Assembly: GCF_000143415.4 (NCBI RefSeq)
Contig: NW_003314301.1
Coordinates: 166,097-230,096 of the forward strand
Origin: Selaginella moellendorffii
Taxonomy: Eukaryota > Streptophyta > Lycopodiopsida > Selaginellales > Selaginellaceae
DNA length: 64,000 nucleotides
Direction of reading: 5' to 3'
Shown here in pieces: positions 45,906 to 56,604 of this stretch. The position numbers were made by a program, and so were the translations under genes. Within the stretch, counting starts at the first letter, position 1. Each line of letters opens with the position of its first letter. Below the pieces are notes generated by a model. It had not been told where the DNA came from. It did not search any database and was given only the letters and a program-made list of their open reading frames with translations.

Positions 45906-46022
45906 TCGTGGTCACAGCATTGGTCCCCGATCGTCAAAGTAAGCTTAACCACAAACTTTAGAATGGAATCAATGCAGGAAGATTCTATATGTACTTGTCT
46001 GATGGAAAAGACGGAAGTTACA

Positions 46023-47329
46023 TTAAGATACGAAGTTCTTTCCCAGCTGTGGAAACTCTTGGGGGCTGTTGATGCTCGGGCTTAGAGCGTCTCCTCCTCC
46101 AGCGGCCGAGTAGCGAGCTCCAGAGGGCGATTGGAATCCACTCCCTCGTCCTCGCCCTCTTCCACCGCGAGGGCTTCCATCAGCTGGTCTCAGGAACTCG
46201 TTGATATTGATTGCCTGTGTTAAAGAAGAATCGATTGTTGATATCGACAAGAACAAAGGGAAGAAACAGCGCACCTTCTTAGATTTCTCGTCTCTTTCGG
46301 CCGCGTCCTTCTTCTTGAGCTTATCTTTGTCAGATCCCTGTGCGTTTTGGACGATTGTGTTAGAGATCACGAGATCCTGGTAAATGTTAACAAAAGATCG
46401 CCAGACCAGTTTGATAAAGACGTCGGCATCGTTCTTCTTGTCCACTAGCTGCATCGCTCTGAGCTCACTGTCGGCTTCCACTTTGCGTTCCTCGGCTTTC
46501 TGGTGACCCCCGATGCTCTTGCGCCGCTCCTGCACTATCTTCTCATACTCATCCAGTGTCATCTCCTGACAAAACCATTTCCATTCACACGCCATCTCCT
46601 TCGTAAAAAAACAAGGAAAGAGTAAACTTACTTTTTCTTCCGGTGCTTCCTCTTTTTTGTCTTCGGTGTTCTTGTCAGTCTCTTGCGAGGCATCCGGAGG
46701 AGGAGCTACAACTTGCTCAAACTTGCTCCCAGCAACCTCTCTAGTTTTCACGAAGAACAAACAAAGTGAGCGACAGAGAAGAGGGAAAATAAAAACAGAT
46801 CGAAAAGCTTACGGTGGCGCGCCCCCGCTGCGTTGCTCATCTGGAGGATAGAAGCCTCCTCTACCTCCTCCACCTCGTCCTTGGCGATCTCTCCCACCAT
46901 CAAAACTTCGTTCACCGTCGGAAGCAAAGCTCCTGTTGTAGTAACCCCCTCGGCCTCCTCCGCGACCACCTCGATCGCTGTGATCACGGTCGCGATCACT
47001 GGCAGAATCTCCTCCAGCCACGAGATTCTCGCGGCCCCTTCCAGCCCTTCCACGGCCGCGGCCACGACCGGCCTGGGCTTCCTTCTCAGCCCTCACTGGA
47101 GCAGTAAGAAAATTTCCGGAAACGCTTAGAGCTCGCAGATCGAAGAGGACTTACCGGATTCGGCCGGAGGAAGAGGCTTGGAAGGAAGCTTTGCATGATG
47201 GAGATCCTTCTTGGGCGAGGATTTGCTTGGAGCTGGAGGCGCCGCCGCGGTGGCAGCCGTGCTGTACTTCGCTACAGGATCCTCGTCCTCATCGTCGCCC
47301 AACAGCGCAAATCGATTGAAAGCAGCCAT
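46023..47329 (-). CDS. RGG-box mRNA-binding protein (Stm1/HABP4 family)
   Basis: Six exons (47329-47155, 47095-46813, 46740-46632, 46565-46407, 46337-46275, 46214-46023) with introns of 59-72 nt give 326 residues. Residues 1-10 are MAAFNRFALL, the conserved start of plant family members (Stm1-N-like). Residues 60-150 are rich in RGG/GRGRG and glycine-arginine, an RNA-binding stretch. Residues 188-215 read EMTLDEYEKIVQERR and later KKNDADVFIKL, the hallmark HABP4/PAI-RBP1 segment. The tail has INEFLRPADG and more RGG. Plant homologues (RGGA-type) bind mRNA and are linked to stress responses. Introns 5 and 6 are in frame, so unspliced reading is also open. It shares a 628-bp divergent promoter with the germin-like gene. 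Confidence 0.93.
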
Positions 47330-47957
47330 TTCGAGGCAAAATCAGCTGGATGCCCCAAGATTCTCACATTTGCCGGCGAGGTGGGAGAAATGCGCTATCC
47401 CGGCATGGGCAGCCGCCACATCCGCTTCCATCGCCTATCTCGAAGAACCCTAAATTTGTGTAAGAGCCCTAATTTCCATTTACATTTATTTCAAACTGAC
47501 ATTTTATTTTGAAGGAGACTCTATCCAATGCGAATTCATATTCGTGCTACCAGCAAAATCTCAAGAAATTTATGGTGTAATATCACCACATTATATTAGC
47601 ATTAAAGAATTTCTCTCGTTAATTATTATATTTTTTGGATTTTTGAGAATTGGTTTGGTTCTTTCATTTTTGGTAATGGTTTGAGACCACGACCCGATCA
47701 AACTGAAACAATCCAAGCTATGGTTTTGATCAAGTCAGTGAAATTAGCGTGTTATCCTTCTTTGTCCCCTTCAATCTTTATGCTTGACCAAGTCAGATCT
47801 GGAGTGCTTGACACTGCCAGTCGGTGACAACTACTATATAAACTCAAGCAAACTCCACATTTCTCCTCACTCCATTCTCCGTCAATCAAGTAGCATCACA
47901 GCAAAAAATATCAAAAGCTTTGATCAATCAGCTAAACTCTTGCTGCCAAGATACAAG
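47330..47957. promoter_or_regulatory. Divergent promoter between RGG gene and germin-like gene
   Basis: The 628 bp include a clear TATA box for the germin-like gene (47835-47842). No TATA is evident for the RGG gene, as is common for housekeeping genes. Confidence 0.7.
47835..47842 (+). promoter_or_regulatory. TATA box of the germin-like gene
   Basis: TATATAAA lies 116 bp before the ATG, in a sequence context (CTACTATATAAACTCA) typical of plant TATA boxes. Transcription would start near 47868-47875. Confidence 0.75.
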
Positions 47958-48611
47958 ATGTCTTACAAGTTAGCCATTTGTCTGGTTGCCATTTGTGCCA
48001 TTGCTTTCGTCCATGGTTCAGATGAAGATGCCCTCCAGGATTTCTGTGTCCGCGACGAAAACAGCAACACCATCGTCAATGGATTCACTTGCAAGCCTGC
48101 TGCGGCAACTCTAGCCAGTGATTTCATGTTCCAGGGGCTCCGCAACCCCGGGAACACCAACAACGAGCTCGGATCCATAGTCACCAATGCAAATGTTGGC
48201 GTATTCCCGGGAATCAACACTCTTGGAGTCTCTTTTGCGAGGATTGATTATGCTCCATACGGTGTCAATCCCCCCCACGTCCACCCCCGAGGAACCGAGC
48301 TCCTCTTCCTCCAGCAAGGAACACTCTATGTTGGATTCGTGAGCACCACCAACAACACACTCTTCGCTCAAACTTTGCATCCAGGGGATCTCTTTGTGTT
48401 TCCGCGTGGTCTCATTCACTTCCAGCTCAACGTTGGGAAGACACCGGCTGTTGTTCTTGCGGGATTCAACTCCCAGAATCCGGGTGTCACCCAGGTAGCC
48501 AAAGCCGTGTTTGCATCCAATCCTCCCATTTATGACGCCGTCATCAAGAGGGCGTTCCAGATCAATCCCAAGCTCATCCAGCAGCTCAGGGACCTCATCA
48601 AGCAGACTTAA
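47958..48611 (+). CDS. Germin-like protein (secreted cupin)
   Basis: An intronless gene of 217 codons. The ATG at 47958 is preferred to earlier in-frame codons because it opens a signal peptide (MSYKLAICLVAICAIAFVHG) and follows the TATA box at a normal distance. The mature part begins SDEDALQDFCV, with the usual N-terminal cysteine pair (FCV...FTCK). The germin box NPPHVHPRGTELLF supplies metal ligands His107, His109 and Glu114; the second box has PRGLIHFQ with His154. Length and motif order match germin-like proteins, apoplastic manganese-binding cupins, some with superoxide dismutase or oxalate oxidase activity. Which activity this one has cannot be told. A decayed inverted copy lies at 45505-45905. 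Confidence 0.95.
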   Translation: MSYKLAICLVAICAIAFVHGSDEDALQDFCVRDENSNTIVNGFTCKPAAATLASDFMFQGLRNPGNTNNELGSIVTNANVGVFPGINTLGVSFARIDYAPYGVNPPHVHPRGTELLFLQQGTLYVGFVSTTNNTLFAQTLHPGDLFVFPRGLIHFQLNVGKTPAVVLAGFNSQNPGVTQVAKAVFASNPPIYDAVIKRAFQINPKLIQQLRDLIKQT

Positions 48612-48660
48612 TCAGCTTGCTTTTGCAATGATTCTTCTGTAATTTTCAAGAATAAGATTG

Positions 48661-48666
48661 AATAAA
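48661..48666 (+). other. Polyadenylation signal AATAAA of the germin-like gene
   Basis: AATAAA lies 50 bp after the stop, preceded by T-rich sequence. Confidence 0.6.
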
Positions 48667-48847
48667 GAACTTTACCTTTTCAACTGCTTAAAATATTTAA
48701 AATAACAATTAAATAATTTAAACCTGAAATATTTGTACGGCCGCTGGCTCGTTGTACGGGTCCGCTTGTAAATAACTGCCTTCACTGTCTGCTGAAGCGG
48801 GAAAACTTAAATTTTAGGGCTCGTGTGGTGCTAGGGCTAAGGGCTCC

Positions 48848-48895
48848 ATGACAATGCCGGGGGATCCCAGCGCCATGGCAGCGATCTTGAGGTAG
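48848..48895 (+). CDS. Upstream ORF, 15 residues, before the coiled-coil gene
   Basis: ATG ACA ATG ... TAG encodes MTMPGDPSAMAAILR and ends 31 bp before the main start at 48927. If included in the transcript it could reduce translation of the main frame. Three in-frame ATGs make initiation here likely. This depends on where transcription starts. Confidence 0.4.
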   Translation: MTMPGDPSAMAAILR

Positions 48896-48926
48896 GGCAT
48901 TTCTCGCGTCCATCGCAAGCGGCGCC

Positions 48927-50431
48927 ATGGGGCTGTCACTGGGAGGAGGATTGGAGACGGCAAACACCCCTCGCAAGAGGCGGCCGTTTGCGCCGTCGCG
49001 GCCACACACGGCAGGGGTTACCGCGATCTCGCACAGGCCACAGACGGCACCAGCGAGGCCCCAGTCGAGCCCCAGGAAGAGAATGGATCGAAACAGCCCC
49101 TATTCTCCGCGGAATCGCGTCGTCACGCCGAGGTCTGCGAACTTGAGCCGGCCCCAAACCGCTGGCGAGCCCTTTGCGCTCAATTCCTCGGCTTGGGGGA
49201 TGAAGCCGATGCCTGCCGGGTCTCCAGCTTCCGGCCGGTCGAGAGGGAGCGATTCTTCCAGGTGTGGCCTCGATCGAGAGACGCTCGTCAAAGAGCTTGT
49301 CGAGTTGAAGAAGCTTGTGGCGGAGCAAAACAGGCAGCAAAAGAAGCAGAAGCTTCTAGCTTCCGCGGTGGAGCACGAGAATAGGTACCATTTCCTTTGT
49401 CATTTCATCACATCTTGTTTTCTTTCGCTGTGATTCTTCCAACTTACAGGAAGTTGGAGAGGGACATATTGGATCTTGAGTTGAAAGGAATTGCCGACGC
49501 CCTCAGTGATTACGACTCACCGTTTCTTCGCGAGAAACTCCAAGGTATGTTAATTGTATTTCCTTTTGATCGAAGCTCTTCAACTCTCTGGCTTGTTTGG
49601 CTGCAAACGTAGATTTCAAGACAAGGATCAGCTACTTGCAAAGGGCTTGCCGGCTCCAAAGTGAGGAGCTCTGCCTTTTGCGAAGAGATGTCCGTGGAAC
49701 GCACACCAAGGTGCCTAGTAGTCTCGTGACAGGGATAGACAGCCCTTAATTTCTTTTTGTCTCGCAAGGGAACAGGAGCTTGAAATGGAGCGAGACGTTT
49801 TTGCAGAGGAAGCGTTCTTCTTGCAGAGGGTGGCGAGAAAGCTGGCAACGATTCAGACCCGGATCAACTCCGAGAACAAGGAGATTCAGCAAATGTTAGC
49901 GAAGAACGAACAGCTGGAAGCAGCCAACTATCAAACCCAGTCCAACATCACGGTATCTCCAGCGTTGTCCCCGATCTCTAGCTGATGGAAACGAGCAAAG
50001 TTTTGCAGGAAGTATCCAATGTGCTTCAGAAGGTGACGCATTCTCTGTCCATCTGCCGGTTCAAGACGAGCGAGGCATCCATCGCCAGCAAGAGGTATTT
50101 GAAGCAGGGCAAGGACGTGAGAAGGCGTGGATTGGCAGCCGAGCAGTCGATCCAACGCCTCAAGGATCAAAAGCTCAGGTTCCAGATCAGGATGTCCATT
50201 CTAGAGAAGAAGCTCGTCGCGTCCAAGAAGGAGCTGGCCATTGTGCTTCAAGAGAGAGACAAAGGCAGGGCAGCTAAAATGAAGAAATACATTGAGGAGC
50301 AAAGCAAGGCCATGAGATCTCCCAGGCACAGGACGCCACCTCGCCGGTCTCCAAAGCCAGTTCCAGCTGACAGCGTTGTGGGAAGTCTCTCTGATCGCTC
50401 ACAAAAGGAGAAGTTTGGCAAGAAAGACTAA
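48927..50431 (+). CDS. Uncharacterised basic coiled-coil protein
   Basis: Five exons (48927-49384, 49450-49544, 49613-49710, 49776-49952, 50009-50431) with introns of 56-68 nt keep one frame for 416 residues. Residues 1-105 are disordered and rich in proline, serine and arginine (RPHTAG, RPQTA repeats). Residues 115-340 are charged and helical with heptad-like leucines (ELVELKKLVAEQN, LERDILDLELKG, EMERDVFAEEAFFLQRVARK), so a long coiled coil is likely. The tail is basic with SPRHRTPPRRSPK. I do not recognise the family. RPQTA-type heads occur in ciliary and cytoskeletal coiled-coil proteins, which is only suggestive. It converges on the PPR gene, with 226 bp between stops. Confidence 0.75.
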
Positions 50432-50657
50432 GCTTCTTCCTAAGTTCCGGGGACTTACATCCATGGGAGCCTCCACGACAAGTTAACAGACTCCTGGCCG
50501 GAAGAGTTCCTTAAGCGGCCTCTCCAGGTAGCGATTTTCTGCTTTCATCTCATATGTCACTCACACTGGTTTTTTTATTTGCAGAGCAGAGTGTAAAACA
50601 ACTCCAGAGAAGCACAAGCCTTGGAGAAAATGGTAGAATTCATTCATCCATCTCCTC

Positions 50658-52166
50658 CTACTCATATTCATCTAAAGCAGGATCTTCTCGGCAGACGTGT
50701 GACACGAGCATATACGGCCCGGAAGTCGTAACGTTCAACTCCATTATCCTCTGGGCGACGCGCTCGCCTCGCTCGGTATCCCCGTGCTTGCAGCAAGCGC
50801 TCAGCAGCGTCGTCCACGCAGCCACGTCCGGCTTAAACGGCATCGAGGTAAGCAGCTCCTCCGCTTCTTCCAGTAACTTAGCTCGTCCCAGCAGGTCCAC
50901 CATGCAACAAAAGTGCTCCAGCACGAGAGGAACGCCATACACGGGCTTGATCGACACGAAGTGGTCGCGCCCCTGCGAGAGGAGCCCGAGATGAGCGCAA
51001 CCAACGAGCAAGTTGATGAAGGTCACCTCGTTTGGCCGGACTCCGTCCAGGTTTAGCCTCCGAAAGAGCTCCCCGACTTGATGGTGGTGCCCATTTTGAG
51101 CGTAGGCCGTCATCATCGCGTTCCAGGAGACAACGTTCCGGTTTGGCATGAGATCCAGCAACTCTCGAGCTTGGTGGAGGTGGCCGTGCTGCGTGTAAGT
51201 CGCGAGCATACAGTTCAATGAAACCATGTCCTTTTGAGGCATGCTCTCGAAGAAACTCTGCGCTTCCACGAGATGGGCATTTGCGGCGTGTGCTGAGATC
51301 ATTACGTTCCAGGTGAAAACGTCCCAGGCAGGCATTTTTCGGAACAAAGACATAGCCGTGTCAAGATGCCCCTTTTGGGCATTTGCTTGCACCATGCCAT
51401 TCCACGTAACAACGTTCCGCTCGGGGCATTTGATAAACACCTCGCGAGCCTTTTCTAGTTGAAAAGCCTCTACGCAAGCTTGTACCATGGCTGTCCAGGT
51501 TACCACGTTTCTCTGTGGCATGAGATCAAAGGTTTTGGTGGTTTTCAGCAAATCCCCCACATTGGCAAACGCAGTAATTAGAGCAGTCCAGGATATCACG
51601 TCGCGTTCTTCCATTTGGTGAAAAATTTGATGAACTATTGATGTTTCCTTCTTTTCCGCGAACGCAGTGATTAGCCTATTCCACGATCGAATCTCGTGCT
51701 GCGGCATGTAATGAAAGAACTGTTTCGCTTTGTGCAAATCCCCGGCTTGGGCAAATCCAGTTATCATCGAGTTCCACACCGCGCAATCTCTGTGGCACAT
51801 GGTATCGAAGATGGATTTCGCCTCGTCGATGTGTCCCGCGAGCGTATAGCCATTGACCATGGCGGTCCAGGAAACGGCGTCTGGATGCGGCATCATGTTG
51901 AGTGCCGCGCGCGCGCGATCGAAGTGCCCGTTGCGCACGTAGGCGGTGATGAGCGCGTTCCACGAGTAGGAATTCGGATCCGGGATGCGATCGAACACCA
52001 GTTGGGCTTGCTCCACGCACGAAAGCCTCCCATACATGTCCACGAGGAGATTGGCGACGAACCGGCTGTGGCAATTGCTGCTCACGATGAAAGAATCGAT
52101 GGCGCGGAGCTGCGCGACGCTCTCGCTGGACCGGATCGCCCGAATCACACCGGCAAAATCGATCAT
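50658..52166 (-). CDS. PPR protein, PLS type with truncated C-terminus
   Basis: An intronless gene of 502 codons with ATG at 52164-52166. From about residue 35 there is a tandem series of 31-36 residue PPR motifs (for example DPNSYSWNALITAYVRNGHF, RNVVTWTAMVQACVEAFQLE, RNVVSWNAMMTAYAQNGHHH), then a longer motif with GVRPNEVTFINLLVGCAHLG, then the E1-like LVLEHFCCMVDLLGRAKLL and KPDVAAWTTLLSACCKHGD. Family members usually continue with E, E+ or DYW domains; this one ends soon after SGPYMLVSHV with unrelated residues (REDPALDEYE). Such proteins act on organelle RNA, usually in C-to-U editing with a partner when DYW is missing. No clear targeting peptide is visible. Part of its 5' end is duplicated near 60.1 kb. 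Confidence 0.9.
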   Translation of the reverse strand: MIDFAGVIRAIRSSESVAQLRAIDSFIVSSNCHSRFVANLLVDMYGRLSCVEQAQLVFDRIPDPNSYSWNALITAYVRNGHFDRARAALNMMPHPDAVSWTAMVNGYTLAGHIDEAKSIFDTMCHRDCAVWNSMITGFAQAGDLHKAKQFFHYMPQHEIRSWNRLITAFAEKKETSIVHQIFHQMEERDVISWTALITAFANVGDLLKTTKTFDLMPQRNVVTWTAMVQACVEAFQLEKAREVFIKCPERNVVTWNGMVQANAQKGHLDTAMSLFRKMPAWDVFTWNVMISAHAANAHLVEAQSFFESMPQKDMVSLNCMLATYTQHGHLHQARELLDLMPNRNVVSWNAMMTAYAQNGHHHQVGELFRRLNLDGVRPNEVTFINLLVGCAHLGLLSQGRDHFVSIKPVYGVPLVLEHFCCMVDLLGRAKLLEEAEELLTSMPFKPDVAAWTTLLSACCKHGDTERGERVAQRIMELNVTTSGPYMLVSHVCREDPALDEYE

Positions 52167-52269
52167 TCGCCGCTACCTTCGCCATCAAAGAAAGAACATC
52201 CCGGGGAGATGAGACCAAGAATGTTTAAACTATTACAAGTATAGAATATTCTGGCGAGTATATGAAATA

Positions 52270-52780
52270 TTCTACATCATGGGTTTCTGCTGTCTCCAAG
52301 GGGCCTGCATCCCAAGCAGGAGAGCTCCTCCTGCTCTTCAACCAGAAGGGGTTGCCTCTGTGACTTGGAGTTATATTTGCGATTGAGTTTGTGGAGTTGA
52401 TGATGTTGCAGAAAAATTGGCAGAGCACTCGAAATTGTTTTGTTTCACTTTTGGCGCTCATAAGATTGTCCTATAGACAGATGATAGAATTGTGACAATG
52501 GTGGTGATTATCAAAGACACTTTGAGTAGTCAGGTTTGGAGCAACTGATATGTTCATTGAGGTGGAAGTGGGCTAGAGGAGGCGATTGCAAAGGAGGAGG
52601 CTGGAAACGGCTCTCGGAAGCTCCCTGGAGGCTTCATATCTTTCTTCGCTGGAGATTCATATCTTTCGGATGACAACGAAATTGCAAGGTAGGTAGAGCT
52701 CTGTTATTTTGAAGCTTATCTAGATCTATGATGAGGATGCATTGGGCTCTCGCGAAGTCCAGATGCTGGCTCCCTCCTGC
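52270..52780. other. Intergenic, no gene recognised
   Basis: Only short open frames. The part to about 52270 (GTTTAAACTATTACAAGTATAG) is the PPR 5' flank that recurs near 60.22-60.30 kb. Confidence 0.5.
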
Positions 52781-52784
52781 ATGA

Positions 52785-53540
52785 CGAGTTCGTGTGCATG
52801 AATCTCCAGGCTATGGGCGAAGATGGGAACCTGAAAGATGGCGCGTTGCCCGAGTTTCTTAACTTCAGGCCTGCGTACGCGAAGCCCTCGCTTCCAGCAG
52901 CGCTTGCTCACGAGGCCTTCGGGAACGTGTTCGGACATCGTCTTCTTCATGAAGCTGGCAGTCAAGTGTTCCCGGTATTACGATTACAAGGATGAAGTCG
53001 CCGAGTTATGGAAAGCAGGAATGGACTTTATCAACGAACTCAACACTGGGGGGCTGAGCTGCCGCCACCATGATTTGCGGGCTTTATTGACAGCTTTGGA
53101 GGCGAAAGTTGGGATATTCGCAAGCAAGTGTGACCCAGGCAAGCAAGGCCCGCAGTATGTGAGGCCCTACTGGGCAGATTGGAGACAGGGATAAGTTCTA
53201 CCTGACTCGTTATCCTGCACTGCTGATCGAGCACATTGGGCCCTTCGTTCGGATCAGTGCCGTTTTTTTGTTGGCAAGGTGTGCGTCACTCCGCTGACTC
53301 AACTTGCTGCTGCTTCACTAGCACGACATGTCCGTCGTTCACCTTTGCAAGGCAACCAGGCTGGCCCTGCAGGAGCTCTCTAGCTTCTACAGGAACCACA
53401 AAGGTGGGCACCTGACTGTCCCGTACCCTCTCAAGTGTTTCAAATACGTTCCCTGGCCCTTGGCAGCAGGGAAGCTGTTTTTTCTTGTCCGCAGCATGGT
53501 GGAGGTAAGGCTCTTAAGAGTGTTCAGATTTGTGATTTTT
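52785..53540 (+). pseudogene. Unrecognised protein fragments in changing frames
   Basis: The strand carries coherent protein-like pieces in different frames: LNFRPAYAKPSLPAALAHEAFGNV, then GLSCRHHDLRALLTALEAKVGIF ... PQYVRPYWADW (to 53194), then FYLTRYPALLIEHIGPFVRIS and LCKATRLALQELSSFYRN. Codon composition is gene-like, but the frames do not join without shifts or introns I cannot define. The order PALLIEHIGPF...LCKATRLALQELSSFY is faintly like the domain that precedes a kinase in Crinkler-associated proteins. That comparison is from memory and weak. Confidence 0.35.
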
Positions 53541-53549
53541 CTTTAGATT

Positions 53550-54055
53550 TAGCTTTAGCATCATTGATTTTCTTTTATTTTTTAAATTTTTTCTCCTCTC
53601 ACAGTAAGTAAATCCTTTATTTATGGAGTAATAATTGCTATAATTGCTAAATGTTATGTAGTTGTAACTAGACAATTAAACACAATTGATAGCAATATTC
53701 ATGACATATGGTGCAACTTCTCTTCCTCCTACTCCTTTTACCAATCCTTAAATCTAGTTGGATTTTTTCTATAGAAATTCTAAAGATGATATATATTATT
53801 GGTTTAATCAATTCATAGTAAGTGCCACTTATCATTTTTAGGATGATGTTTGGATTTCATTATTACTTCTTACCATTTGTTCATGCTCTTCTCATGTTCC
53901 CTCAATAATCTTTATAGTATTATAGTTGATTGGCTCAAAAAAAAGTATATTGATTTCTTCGACTTTCATATGTCTTCTAGGGAAAAGATTGCAATATGTC
54001 AATCTTCTTATAATTAAAGATGTTCATTTAAACAAGATTTATGTTTAGTATTAAT
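53550..54055. other. AT-rich intergenic DNA
   Basis: Composition changes sharply to AT-rich at about 53550. Nothing coding is recognised before the retroelement relic. Confidence 0.5.
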
Positions 54056-55225
54056 CACCAAAAGAGATCAAAATCTTGTGAGCCAATATTAAGGAAATGT
54101 TAGAGAAGGGTGTTATTTGGAAAGTTTGAAATTGTTAACTATATAAACCTTATTTATGAAGTATGATAAAAGGATTTGGTTCAACATCAACTATCACCCA
54201 TTGAATGATATGATAGTTTTGAGTATGTACCCACTTCCTCGTTTAAAACAAAGCCATTAGCTCACCATGTTAGATCTCACCTTTATGTATTGGCAATATT
54301 TTTAAAATTATTTTCTATATGAATGGATCAAAACATCATTAATGGATCATCTTTGACATATTATAAAAAACTTTATCCATATATTAGAAAGTCACTAAAA
54401 CATTACTCAAACCAAATACCATCATTAAGTACTTGTATAAACTAAATAGTGAAGGTGATGTGGGAAGAACATATTTATGATGTACATAAGGTTTGGATTG
54501 GTTATATAAAGTTGGTTTGAAGCTAAAGTAGTTTATAAAATCTAAAAACACCACTTATCTTAGGTTTTACATTTCTTATGAAGGTTTGCAAATTAATTTT
54601 GACAAGCTTATAATTGTTTTAAATTTTTCTACACTGAAGTGTATGAATAATGCATAGTGTTTCATTGGCAAAGTGCAATATCTTATTAATTATATTTTTT
54701 ATTGTACTGCACCATTGTAAACATTATTAGAGTCATTGATATCATCTTTCATCTAATGTAAAACTGTAAATAGGTATTTATAGAACTCAAGGATGTTTTG
54801 CTAACTCCTCTACTTTTGGTATACACTAATTACATTTATCCTTTCATCTTGAGCATGAATGCTTATAATATTGATTGAAGGATGCTAATATAAGAGAGTT
54901 TGAGTGTGCCTAATAAGTGGCTTAATAGTACTATATTTATGGTTGAGACATTTTATATATTAACATATCAACTAAGGATATGCCACACTTTTGTGAATGT
55001 TTATTATCCACAAATAAATAGTTTGATAAAATGATTTGTTAAAACCTTCAAGGGGATGATGGCAAAGTATATAACTTTTCAATTAGAATGTGATAGTTAT
55101 TTACATTTCTTTGGTATAGTTATATTATGAAGTGCAAAGTTTTACTGTTTCTTCACTATATAAAGTCTTATATACTCATGATCCTAGTTTGCCAATAAAA
55201 TTGAGTTTATCTTTGTGATAGCTAT
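54056..55225 (+). pseudogene. Ty3/gypsy pol relic, highly decayed and AT-rich
   Basis: Pieces in changing frames follow pol order: KEMLEKGVIWKV (54090), WFNINYHPLND with MYPLPR (54180-54245) from the RT fingers, FIGKVQYLINYIFYCTAPL (54660-54720) from the thumb, HTFVNVYYPQIN (54985-55020) from the integrase core, and YKVLYTHDPSLPIKL (55155-55205). The catalytic box is not readable. It is the oldest-looking gypsy copy in the window. Confidence 0.7.
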
Positions 55226-56604
55226 AAACTATTAACATTGGGTAATGGGATTAATAGTTAATAATCATTCCTTCATTTATTTTAGTGGAACTTGATAAAC
55301 ATTTGAGCAGTTGGATAAAAATGGTACTGCAACATTAATTGTCACTATTTATGAAGTGTAGAGTGGATGATCGAGTGTTAATTCATTCTACCTGTCTTAT
55401 AGTATATAGTTTATGTAAGGGGTTCATTGTTAGTTGAAAAAGACTATATAGCAAATTGAGTCATAAATTTATAAGGTTTAGCATAAAACTTTGAGCCTCC
55501 AGAAATTATACATGTAAAATGCTTCATATAAAGAGATTAGGAATAAATTACACTACTTATATATCCACCAATACCTCATTTTCCTGAACTATCAACTAAA
55601 GAACAATAATTATTTTCCATCCTTCTGAGAGAAGGGGATGGTATAAGGGTAAGTGTATAGTTATAATGCCATATACTATTATAAGTGTAATAAAATATTT
55701 ATATAGAATTGACTCAATTTTTAACTCACTCTCAATTCTCTCTAGATTTAAATAGTGATCCCAAAGAGATCTCACTACTAATGATACTAGTTGATAAATG
55801 ATTATTTGTTCAGTTTTTGGTTGGAAAACCAAAGGTATTAAGGGAAACTAGATTAAACATAGTTTTTAAGTCTAGGATACATTCTATCAATTTCAATATT
55901 AATTATAATAATAAAAATGGTATATTTATTATCAATAACTAATAATCAAATGAAAAAATATTTCAGCTCATCTTTTAGAATATTTAGAATTTTTTTTTGA
56001 GTGGGTTTTGATTTTGCAACTCAAGGAACTTAAGTTTCATATATGTTTCAGAGCATTTTGTATTTTAAAATTTTTTAATAAAACGAATTTTAGAAAGCGT
56101 TCTATGAATATTTCTTATTAAAATTAATTAAAATTAAAATATATGCTCTAAATATTGTAATATACTTTTTACAAATAAGAAATTAATAAATAAAACTTAC
56201 TTCTTTTATTTTTCATTAAGATTCTCAAGAGTGGGTCCCCTAAAATACTACCTTGATAGAGGTGATATTGTATTAACTGCCAGATCATCAATAAAGCTGA
56301 GATAATTCTGTCCATCATCTTATTATAGTATTTTAATTCTTTAAAATACATATTGACACTGTTGTTACAAGTTAAGTTTTATATAATATAAACTTATTTA
56401 ATTATATTTTCTAATTTAGCCAATTGTTAGATTTTGAGAAAAAAATCTTAATGGCTAAGTTACAACTTAAAAACCTTTAAATGTGTGTATGGTAGTAACT
56501 TCAGGTCATTTGTGTGGTGTCATCTACACAAAGTTTTTCCTTTCATAATCTTAAATGACATTGATTCACCAAGCTTAAATCTTATTTTAAATCATTTAAC
56601 ACTT
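55226..56604. other. AT-rich intergenic DNA
   Basis: No gene or element recognised. Open frames of 60-80 codons on the - strand are compositional. Confidence 0.5.

Noticed and set aside
47195-47512. Frame of 105 codons on the + strand at the RGG gene start
   Set aside because: Antisense shadow of the RGG gene's first exon; no family resemblance.
51676-52244. Frames of 180 (-) and 182 (+) codons overlapping the PPR gene
   Set aside because: Shadow frames of the GC-rich PPR coding sequence.
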